DNA of 64,000 nt from NCBI GenBank assembly GCA_943369355.1, contig CALRMX020000004.1:186001-250000 (forward strand), written 5' to 3'. This stretch comes from UBA7662 sp943369355. Lineage in GTDB: Bacteria > Bacteroidota > Bacteroidia > UBA7662. Shown here in pieces: positions 44,343 to 51,471 of the stretch. Made by a program: the position numbers and the translations under genes. The notes under the pieces were generated by a model. It was given only the letters and a program-made list of their open reading frames with translations. It had not been told where the DNA came from and ran no database searches. The stretch's first letter is position 1. The number at the start of each line of letters is the position of its first letter.

Positions 44343-45344
44343 TTAAAAAATTCCGATACCCAAAGTGAAACGATGCACGTTACCGAGCCGCGATTTGTTA
44401 TTGAAACCGTAATCGATACGCAGATAACCAAAATTCCGAGGTGCGTGTAAGCCTACACCGAAAGCAGGTAGACCCGTTTCGTCGACCCCAAACTCATAGC
44501 CCAAACGGCCATAAAGAATGTTCTTCCAAGAATATTCCGCTCCGATTCCGAAGGTTTCGTTATTATCGGTAGGGTGGTTGAGCTGCGCTGTGGCCGTAAT
44601 TCGGTTGACCTCATCCACATAAGGGTCCATGGCTACGCCAATGCGAAAAAGGGCTGGTACGCTTATTTCTTCGAAGTTTGAGGTGGTAGTAGGACCCGTG
44701 AGCTTCAACATTTTGAGCTCGCCGTTGGGCTGTACGTTCACGCCAAAGTTTTGTACGGTCACAGCAAAACGCGTATTCATCAACCCTACATTGTACTGAA
44801 AGCCAAAGTCGAAAATAGCATTGTTGGTATTGATACCCGCAATACTTTCTCGAGCCCATCGGCCGGTGACACCAAAGGCAAACTGGTCGGTGAGGGCACG
44901 TGCATAGGTAAGACCGATGGCCGAATTATTCGCTTGAAAGGTCTCCCCTGTTCCAAAAGGCTGAAACTCGGTGGTAACATCCATATCTCCCGAATTGAGG
45001 GAAAGTACGCTCAAACCTAAGTAACCTTCGCCTACACGCACCACAGCCCCACCGTAACTGATGCCGATATCGGCCCAATACAAGGTGTGCCCAAATTGTA
45101 TATGTAACTTCTGTGAATCGATGCGGGCAATACCTGCAGGGTTCCAGTACAATGCGCTCACATCGTTGGCCAGAGCAGTAAAATTGCCGCCCAAACCAGA
45201 GGAACGTGCATCTACTCCTATTTTGAGGAATTGCATACCGGTAGTTCCCACTCGGCTGCCACCAAAAGAGGGCAACACTTGCCCAGAGGCGGAAAGCGTA
45301 CCAAACAGGCTGCCGAGCAGCAAAACAAGTCGTTTGAAATTCAT
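44343..45344 (-). CDS. PorV/PorQ-family outer-membrane protein
   Basis: 333 residues with a signal peptide ending near SASGQ. The FadL-like barrel family markers are clear: GTTGMQFLKIGVDARSSGLG, the early GGNFTALANDVSALYWNPAG, and a final strand RLGNVHRFTLGIGIF. Members of this family act with the T9SS or as related outer-membrane proteins. It leads a two-gene unit with the NHL-like lipoprotein. The pairing suggests that the lipoprotein is its partner or a surface adaptor (inference). It is a different paralogue from the one at 7959-9011. Confidence 0.88.
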   Translation of the reverse strand: MNFKRLVLLLGSLFGTLSASGQVLPSFGGSRVGTTGMQFLKIGVDARSSGLGGNFTALANDVSALYWNPAGIARIDSQKLHIQFGHTLYWADIGISYGGAVVRVGEGYLGLSVLSLNSGDMDVTTEFQPFGTGETFQANNSAIGLTYARALTDQFAFGVTGRWARESIAGINTNNAIFDFGFQYNVGLMNTRFAVTVQNFGVNVQPNGELKMLKLTGPTTTSNFEEISVPALFRIGVAMDPYVDEVNRITATAQLNHPTDNNETFGIGAEYSWKNILYGRLGYEFGVDETGLPAFGVGLHAPRNFGYLRIDYGFNNKSRLGNVHRFTLGIGIF

Positions 45345-45403
45345 GCAGAAACGGTGTGCAAGTTAGCACCAAAAACCGAATCGTAGATTAGGAATTCATG
45401 AAC

Positions 45404-46384
45404 TTATGCATCAAGTTGGTCGCCGCCGACTTCCAAGAGCACATTTCCAAGTTTTTGGCCACTTAACACATAACTCAACGCCTCTGGAAGCTGCTCGAAA
45501 GGATAAATTCGATCGAACAAAGGTGTGAATTCACCATTGCTGGCGAGTTCAGCAAACCATTCGAAATCTTCGATTCGATTAACAGGAATGGGAAAGAGCA
45601 ACTTCTGCCCCCGCCTAAAGGGTGCGGTAAGGGCGAGGAATGGGTTTTCGTTTCCAGGCCCCAATTCGGTGCTGATGTAGATACCCTTGGGAGAAAGAAA
45701 ACGCCTGCTGGCCGACCAGCTCAGTTTACCTACGGCATCGAAAAACAAATCGTACTGCTCGTTGTGCTGTTCGAGTTCTCCATTTTGGTAATCGAGCACC
45801 TGCTGAGCACCCAAGGTTTTTACTCGTTCAATGGCTTGTGTACCACAAACGGCTGTGACCGATGCGCCGAGTGCCCGTGCCAACTGTACGGCTGCCGAGC
45901 CTATGGCGCCACTGGCACCGTATACCAATACGCGACTTCCGCTGCCTACGCGAGCGGCACGCAGGTCGCAAAGGGCATAGTGACTGCCTTCACCCAGCAT
46001 AGCTCCTGTTTTATAGTCGACCAATGCAGGCAGCTGAGTAACGGTAGTTTTTTCGGGTAAACAGAGATAATCGGCAAAGCCGCCAAATCTTGCGTCGTCG
46101 AAACCAAAAACGCGATCGCCCACTTGAAAACGTCGTACGCCTTCGCCTACAGCCACTACTTTGCCCGAAAACTCACAGCCCAACACTTTCGCTTTGGGCT
46201 TCGGGAAGCCTAAAAAAATGCGTGCAAATTTGGGTATGCCGGTCAAAAATCCGCTATCGGTACGGTTTACCCCCGCATAGGCCACCCGAATAAGCAGCTC
46301 ACCAGCTGCAGGTTGTGGAATAGCTACTTCTTCGGCACGAAGCACCTCTGGCCCTCCGTATTCGGTTCTATAAAATCTACGCAT
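45404..46384 (-). CDS. Zinc-free MDR-type NAD(P)-dependent oxidoreductase
   Basis: 326 residues of the medium-chain dehydrogenase/reductase fold. It has the GroES-like N-terminal domain (ELLIRVAYAGVNRTD, GCEFSGKVVAVGEGV, VGDRVFGF) and a Rossmann domain with GASGAIGSAAVQLARALGA. The zinc-binding residues of alcohol dehydrogenases are missing, so it is closer to the quinone oxidoreductase group (NADPH-dependent reductases of alpha,beta-unsaturated carbonyls or quinones). The substrate is unknown. The gene is single and not tightly linked to its neighbours. Confidence 0.85.
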   Translation of the reverse strand: MRRFYRTEYGGPEVLRAEEVAIPQPAAGELLIRVAYAGVNRTDSGFLTGIPKFARIFLGFPKPKAKVLGCEFSGKVVAVGEGVRRFQVGDRVFGFDDARFGGFADYLCLPEKTTVTQLPALVDYKTGAMLGEGSHYALCDLRAARVGSGSRVLVYGASGAIGSAAVQLARALGASVTAVCGTQAIERVKTLGAQQVLDYQNGELEQHNEQYDLFFDAVGKLSWSASRRFLSPKGIYISTELGPGNENPFLALTAPFRRGQKLLFPIPVNRIEDFEWFAELASNGEFTPLFDRIYPFEQLPEALSYVLSGQKLGNVLLEVGGDQLDA

Positions 46385-46415
46385 CAGGGGAAAGATTCAA
46401 TAATAAGCTAGTTAG

Positions 46416-47093
46416 TCAAACATTGGAGGTTGATTCGAGGGGATTTGCTTCCGGCTGTGACAAAACGCTGGTCTCTTCTTTGATCCAAAACTCGGTTTGT
46501 CGCTTTTCGCTGTCGTCGAAGGTCACTAGTTGTTTGGTTCCAACAGACTGAAAGTAGCTGAGCAATCCAAAATCGCCTGCGCAAAAGGAGGCATGAACCA
46601 AATTGGTAGACAACAATAAAAGCTGCGTGGCTGGTGAAACGAAAAAGCCAGCCAGCAATAACCCACCGCTGATCACTACGAATGGTGCTAAAGCTACCTT
46701 TCGAAACTCCTGGTAATTCACAACAAACTGATGTGCTTCGGCCAAAAACATAAAGCGTTTCCAATCGGCCGATATTCGGGTGTTGGTGCAGCCCAACTGC
46801 CGATAAGCGAAAACATGCAGGTATTCGTGCACTGGAATCAATAAAAAGGATGCTGCAAAGCCCAGGAAGAAAAAAGAAATCAACTTGCGCATCTGAAAAA
46901 GCTCGGTGTGGTAGTAATAAGATGCCAGCCCAAAAAAGAACAAACTGAACAGCACATTGAAAGCCACAAACCACCGACTTGCAGCGGTCTTTTTTTTCAG
47001 TTGTGCTTTGAGCCAGTTGGGTAGCTCATTGAAGGAGAGTGTTTCAAGTAGTCGATATCCACTTGCGGATAGTTGAGAAGGAAGTACTTTCAT
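46416..47093 (-). CDS. DUF3267 putative membrane zinc peptidase
   Basis: 225 residues with four to five hydrophobic segments. The motif HEYLH (residues 109-113) in a hydrophobic helix is the HExxH zinc signature of DUF3267 proteins, and a later CAGDFGLLSYF offers the third acidic ligand. These are predicted intramembrane-type zincins of unknown substrate. The ATG overlaps the stop of the upstream DUF2268-like gene (ATGA), so both are translated from one message, a pairing of two predicted zinc peptidases. Confidence 0.78.
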   Translation of the reverse strand: MKVLPSQLSASGYRLLETLSFNELPNWLKAQLKKKTAASRWFVAFNVLFSLFFFGLASYYYHTELFQMRKLISFFFLGFAASFLLIPVHEYLHVFAYRQLGCTNTRISADWKRFMFLAEAHQFVVNYQEFRKVALAPFVVISGGLLLAGFFVSPATQLLLLSTNLVHASFCAGDFGLLSYFQSVGTKQLVTFDDSEKRQTEFWIKEETSVLSQPEANPLESTSNV

Positions 47094-47980
47094 GGGGTAG
47101 GTCCATTGTAGCCGCTAGCGGCAAGAAAAGCTTTGAAATCGCGGATATTGAGTATTTCGGCGATGGCTTTTTGCTTATCGGTCGCCTTTTGGTAGTACGC
47201 GCGGGTGATGACAAAACCCATCCAATAGCCCAAATCGGCCGGACGGTCGGTTCGTCCGCCACCATACAACCAATCTTTCCAGTCGGATTCGTGCATGCGA
47301 CTGCTAAACTCCTGCCACAAGGCTTGTTCGTTGGCAAAGCCATAGGTATACGGGCCTTGTGGTTTTTTGCCACCCGTAATGAGCTCGCTCAGGAAGTCGG
47401 CCGATCCCTCGCGTATACTTTGCGCGAGCAAGCTCCGATCGTTCGGGTAACGTTGTTGAAAGTGTATCCATTCGTGGGCCACGGTTTCGTCGAGGGTTTC
47501 GAATCCGAGCCGGCTGCTGCTGTCGCCAAACATTTCGGCACCTACTATTAACCCTCCGCGAAAAGTAGTCCCTCCCGAGTTGTGTGCACCAATTACAAAA
47601 TAAATGGATGGATAGCTTGCTGCAGGGTACCACTCGCGAAAAGCCCATAATTGGCGACGAATGGTATCGGCTAAAGCTGGGATGCGTTCGGTATAGGGTC
47701 TCACCTTTTGGTAGTCGCCTTGATTCTTTTGTATACGTTTCGCCAAATTTTTGCCGCTCACGATGCGCATGGGGATAAAACCTTTTAACCCTGCTGAGCC
47801 ATGATCTAAATATTCTTTTTGAAGCTGCTTGGCGGTGGGTTTACCGTTTGCTGCATCGTACACCGACCAAAAGAGGGTAATATCGGAGGTGACTAGCTGT
47901 ATACTGTCGGCCGTGAATTGCGCCGTAGAGGGTAGTTGAAAGGCAAGTAGTACACTCAAAATAGCAATCAAAAACTTCAT
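47090..47980 (-). CDS. Secreted DUF2268-like putative zinc metallopeptidase
   Basis: 296 residues from ATG 47980 (MKFLIAILSVLLAFQLPSTAQ), which gives a signal peptide; the longer open frame is implausible. The DETVAHEWIHFQQ stretch carries the HEWIH zinc motif, and EGSADFLSELITGG provides the downstream glutamate, as in DUF2268/gliding-associated (GldB-like) predicted peptidases. The location should be periplasmic or lipid-free secreted. It is the first gene of a pair with the DUF3267 gene, whose start overlaps its stop. No gliding genes are nearby. Confidence 0.75.
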   Translation of the reverse strand: MKFLIAILSVLLAFQLPSTAQFTADSIQLVTSDITLFWSVYDAANGKPTAKQLQKEYLDHGSAGLKGFIPMRIVSGKNLAKRIQKNQGDYQKVRPYTERIPALADTIRRQLWAFREWYPAASYPSIYFVIGAHNSGGTTFRGGLIVGAEMFGDSSSRLGFETLDETVAHEWIHFQQRYPNDRSLLAQSIREGSADFLSELITGGKKPQGPYTYGFANEQALWQEFSSRMHESDWKDWLYGGGRTDRPADLGYWMGFVITRAYYQKATDKQKAIAEILNIRDFKAFLAASGYNGPTP

Positions 47981-48257
47981 ACTCAACTTGTAGTGGTAAA
48001 AGTAGCAGGCAATGTAAGGAGAACTGCAAATTAATGGCTGCCCAACAAAAGCATACAGACAAAATGTTAAGACTTTCAAAATGATGAGAAAGGCCTAATA
48101 CACAGCTTGAAAGCCTTAAAACCAAGACCCCTACAACTTCGTTACAATCGCATCATTTCGACATTCTAAAATTTTTTAAGGTACTTATAGTACAAATGAC
48201 AATTTCTCTTTATTTTGGTATTTAATTATGATTACTTCTAAATTCAAAGCCTTACAT

Positions 48258-49247
48258 ATGAAAAAAGCATTACTTCTTCTGGTCGGACTAAGCATGTCGC
48301 TTTGGGCATCTGCTCAAATGCGTAACGTGACTTTTCAGGTCGACATGAACAATTACACAGGCACCTTCACCACGCCTGAGCTGAACGGCACCTTCAACAA
48401 CTGGTGCGGCAATTGTGCAGCCATGGCTGACCCGAACAACGACGACATTTGGACCATCACCATTCCATTGAACCAAGGAAGCACGGTTGAATTCAAATTT
48501 TCGCACGACAACTGGGGCGGACAAGAAATGTTACCACCATCGGGCAGCTGCACCAATGGCAATACCCAATTCACCAATCGCGTATTGGTAGTTCCTGCCA
48601 ACGATACTGTTTTACCTGTCGTATGTTGGGGTTCATGCGGTCCTTGTGCTGGTCAGCCTACCACGGCCAACATCACCTTTCGGGTGGACATGAACGATTT
48701 CACTGGTACCTTCACACGCCCCGAAATCAACGGCACCTTCAACAACTGGTGCGGCAATTGCGCCGGTATGAACGACGCCAATACCGACGACATTTGGGAC
48801 ATTACCATCAACTTACCCATTGGCGATACCATTGAATACAAGTTTTCGCACGACAACTGGGCTGGTCAGGAAACCAACGACCCTACTGGGCCTTGCACCA
48901 ACGGTAACGCTCAGTTTACCAACCGTGTATTGGTAATCAGCGGCGATACCACCATGCCCGCAGTTTGTTGGGGATCTTGTTTGCCTTGCGGCCAGGCGAG
49001 CAGCGTAGAAGAGCTCAATGCACCTTCGCTAGTCGTTTATCCTAACCCAGCCAGTGGCAATGTGCGCGTATCGAGCACGCAAGCCGGCACGGTACGTTTA
49101 CTCGACCTCACCGGCCGTGTGGTGCGTGAAGAAAAAATGGAAGCCGGTGAATTAACGCTAACGCTTGAAGGTCTCAATGCTGGTCTGTATCTTGTACAGC
49201 TCAATGGTGCCTATCGCAGCGCAAGCCAGCGTCTGTTGGTTAAATAA
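48258..49247 (+). CDS. T9SS-secreted protein with two tandem six-cysteine beta domains
   Basis: 329 residues from ATG 48258; a further 30 bases of open frame upstream are not needed. After the signal peptide (cleavage near WASAQ) come two copies of a domain of about 107 residues (23-130 and 138-244). Each has ELNGTFNNWCGNC or EINGTFNNWCGNC, a DDIW strand, KFSHDNW and a CWGSCGPC or CWGSCLPC tail; their spacing is 115 residues (345 bases). The fold resembles starch-binding or CBM20/48-like beta sandwiches. The C-terminus (about 257-329: LVVYPNPASGNVRVSS, LLDLTGRVVREEKM, LNAGLYLVQL) is a T9SS type A sorting domain. A terminator follows. Confidence 0.85.
   Translation: MKKALLLLVGLSMSLWASAQMRNVTFQVDMNNYTGTFTTPELNGTFNNWCGNCAAMADPNNDDIWTITIPLNQGSTVEFKFSHDNWGGQEMLPPSGSCTNGNTQFTNRVLVVPANDTVLPVVCWGSCGPCAGQPTTANITFRVDMNDFTGTFTRPEINGTFNNWCGNCAGMNDANTDDIWDITINLPIGDTIEYKFSHDNWAGQETNDPTGPCTNGNAQFTNRVLVISGDTTMPAVCWGSCLPCGQASSVEELNAPSLVVYPNPASGNVRVSSTQAGTVRLLDLTGRVVREEKMEAGELTLTLEGLNAGLYLVQLNGAYRSASQRLLVK
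48324..48989 (+). repeat. Tandem duplication of a 345-base domain-coding unit
   Basis: Unit 1 spans about 48324-48647 and unit 2 about 48669-48989. Each contains the same stretch coding NGTFNNWCGNC with only a few base changes, at 345-base spacing, so the duplication is recent enough to be seen at DNA level. All six cysteines per unit are kept. Confidence 0.85.
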
Positions 49248-49264
49248 ATAAACCCAAAACTTAG

Positions 49265-49291
49265 GCCCTCTGCAAGGAGGGCTTTTTTTTT
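49265..49291 (+). terminator. Intrinsic terminator after the tandem-domain gene
   Basis: GCCCTC (49265-49270) and GAGGGC (49277-49282) form the stem, followed by nine T residues. The end lies only 17 bases before the start of the MFS gene on the same strand. Confidence 0.9.
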
Positions 49292-49307
49292 ACCCACTCC
49301 CCAAACC

Positions 49308-50726
49308 ATGCAAAAAACCCTCGCATTCATCGTCACCGTGTTCTTTTTCTGGGGCTTTGTTGCCGCCAGCAACGACATTCTTATCCCGGTATTCAAACAA
49401 CATTTGCAGCTCGAGCAATGGCAAAGTCAGATGATTGCTTTTGCCTTTTATGTAGCCTATACCTTAGGCTCGCTCGGTTACCTCGCCGTGTCAAAGCTGC
49501 GTGGTCGCGATTTGGTTGCCGAAATAGGTTATGGCCGCGCATTGGCCATTGGCCTCATGATTTCGGCTGCGGGCACCTTGCTGTTTATTCCTGCTGCCAA
49601 TGCCGCTTCGTTTCCGATGTTGCTGGCTGGCCTAATCGTAGTGGGTATTGGCTTCAGTTTGCAGCAAACGGTTGCCAACCCGTTAACCATCTCTTTAGGT
49701 AGTGCACAAACTGGAGCGCAACGGTTGAGTTTGGCGGGAGGTATCAACAACCTAGGCACTACACTGGGCCCAATTTTATTGAGCTTTGCCATCTTCGGCC
49801 AATCAGCCGCCAATGCACCCGCAACCGTCGATATCGGGGCTGTTAAGTTCCCGTACATCATCCTTGGGCTCTTTTTCTTGGTATTTGCCTTCATCTTTTG
49901 GCGGATGGATTTGGGAAAACCGGCCGAAAGCAACGAAGTTGAACAGGCCGAAGAGCAGAAAGCCGGCCCTTTATTTTCGATGCCGCAGGTTTGGATGGGC
50001 ATGATTGCCATCTTTTTATACGTAGGTGTTGAGGTTTCTACAGCCAGTAATCTACCCGAATATTTAATTGTCTATCAAAATGTTCCCCTTTCGGGCATGG
50101 CGCCATACATTTCGCTATTCTGGGCGAGTTTGATGATTGGCCGTTGGACCGCTGCTTCGGGTGCACTTGGACTTACTGGAGCCACTCGCCAGTTGGCGCG
50201 GTGGATTTTACCACTGGTGGCTTTTGGTATCTTCCTGGGCGTAACTGCGCTGAGCGGAAATGCGGCGACTCCTTACTTTTCGTACCTCATCGCCGTAGTG
50301 ATTTTGATTGTTGCCGATAGCTTGGCCAAGGGCAATCCCGTGAGGCAGCTGCTGCTTTATGCGGTACTGGGCATAATCGCCACCCTCACAGGCATGTATG
50401 CCGGCGGTCCGTTGGCCATCTACGCCTTCTTGTCGGTAGGATTATTCTGCTCGGTGCTTTGGCCCTGCATCTTTACGCTGGCTATTGCCGGCATGGGTTC
50501 ACGCACCTCGTCGGTGGCCAACGCGCTCATCATGATGATCATGGGCGGTGGCTTTATCAGCGTTTTACAAGGCTGGCTGGGCGATGCACAGCGTTTGGGC
50601 ATACGCGATTCGTATTGGGTGGGTGTAATCTGCTTCGCCTATCTGGCCTTCTACGCTTATCGCATGCATTTTATCTTGAAAGCCAAAGGGATTACCCTCG
50701 AAAACGCGGCTCCAGCGGGACATTGA
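49308..50726 (+). CDS. Sugar:H+ symporter, MFS (FucP/glucose-galactose type)
   Basis: 472 residues with twelve hydrophobic segments. The FucP/GGP-type markers are visible: FFFWGFVAASNDILIPVFK at the first helix, LAGGINNLGTTLGPILLS in helix 5, the central acidic loop at about 205-220 and a late VLWPCIFTLAIAGMG. This subfamily imports fucose, glucose, galactose or similar hexoses with protons. The gene is convergent with the glycan-use operon, 5 bases away from the end of the NrtR-like regulator gene. It is likely the inner-membrane importer for that sugar (inference). A terminator lies immediately upstream. Confidence 0.9.
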   Translation: MQKTLAFIVTVFFFWGFVAASNDILIPVFKQHLQLEQWQSQMIAFAFYVAYTLGSLGYLAVSKLRGRDLVAEIGYGRALAIGLMISAAGTLLFIPAANAASFPMLLAGLIVVGIGFSLQQTVANPLTISLGSAQTGAQRLSLAGGINNLGTTLGPILLSFAIFGQSAANAPATVDIGAVKFPYIILGLFFLVFAFIFWRMDLGKPAESNEVEQAEEQKAGPLFSMPQVWMGMIAIFLYVGVEVSTASNLPEYLIVYQNVPLSGMAPYISLFWASLMIGRWTAASGALGLTGATRQLARWILPLVAFGIFLGVTALSGNAATPYFSYLIAVVILIVADSLAKGNPVRQLLLYAVLGIIATLTGMYAGGPLAIYAFLSVGLFCSVLWPCIFTLAIAGMGSRTSSVANALIMMIMGGGFISVLQGWLGDAQRLGIRDSYWVGVICFAYLAFYAYRMHFILKAKGITLENAAPAGH

Positions 50727-50731
50727 TTCCG

Positions 50732-51460
50732 CTAGAGTTCGAATAAAAAGCCTCTTTGCGTAAGTTGTTGGTAGCGTTGCTGATCGAAACGGTACAGTCG
50801 TGCCGGCCGGTGACGTACCTCGCTCTGCATCTTGTCGAGGGGCACGAGTAAGTGCATCGACAAGATTTTTTTACGGAAGTTGCCCTTATCGAAGCTGGTA
50901 TTGAGGATGGTTTCGTACAACTGCTGCAACTGCGCCAGGGTAAATTCTTCGGGTAAAAGCTCAAAACCAAGTGGCTGATGCTGCACTTTGTATTGCAGAT
51001 GCTCGATGGCGGTGATGACAATTTCGCGGTGGTCGAAAGCCATTTCGCCCAGCTCATCGAGATTCTTCCAATAAGCTTCGCTCGCCCAGGACGACGGCTT
51101 TGGCCGGTACAAGTTTTTGTCGAGTAGGGCGTAATATACCACCGTAACCACTCTACCCATCGGGTGACGTTCAACAGCTCCAAAGGTGCGTATCTGTTCG
51201 AGGTAGATATCGGGCAAACCGGTTAAATCATTCAACACCCGCTTGGTGGCCATGTCGATGTCTTCCTTAGGGTGGACTAAGTCGCCCGGAATGGCTTCGA
51301 AACCCCGGTAGGGCTCGGCCCCCCGTTGGATGACGAGCACCTGTAAATTTTGGCCATCGTAGCCAAAAACAACACAGTCGACCGAAATCCCAAAATGAAA
51401 GTAACTATCGAGTCGTTTTCGACTTTCGATTAAATCTTCGTTGGCGTGCAGTTGTACCAT
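50732..51460 (-). CDS. NrtR/AraR-like transcriptional regulator with degenerate Nudix domain
   Basis: 242 residues. The N-terminal Nudix fold (about 20-150) has FEAIPGDLVHPKEDID, but the catalytic box is broken: where REUxEE is expected the sequence is RVLNDL (about 74-79), so the domain is unlikely to hydrolyse nucleotides. The C-terminal winged helix (about 165-242: LLPEEFTLAQLQQLYETIL, then FDKGNFRKKIL) is of NrtR type. Related Bacteroides proteins (AraR) sense a sugar and repress transport and catabolic genes. The gene is last in the operon from 61811, 11 bases after the GH3 stop. It could regulate the operon and the convergent MFS gene. Confidence 0.88.
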   Translation of the reverse strand: MVQLHANEDLIESRKRLDSYFHFGISVDCVVFGYDGQNLQVLVIQRGAEPYRGFEAIPGDLVHPKEDIDMATKRVLNDLTGLPDIYLEQIRTFGAVERHPMGRVVTVVYYALLDKNLYRPKPSSWASEAYWKNLDELGEMAFDHREIVITAIEHLQYKVQHQPLGFELLPEEFTLAQLQQLYETILNTSFDKGNFRKKILSMHLLVPLDKMQSEVRHRPARLYRFDQQRYQQLTQRGFLFEL

Positions 51461-51471
51461 AGGCGTGGTAG

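Noticed and set aside
46408..46974. Open frame of 188 residues on the minus strand over the DUF3267 gene
   Set aside because: It is in another frame of the same strand as the DUF3267 gene with its zinc motif and has no domain or signal; a shadow frame.
48324..48989. CWGSCGPC motif read as a thioredoxin active site
   Set aside because: The surrounding strands are those of a beta-sandwich repeat with no thioredoxin fold, and both units carry extra cysteines.
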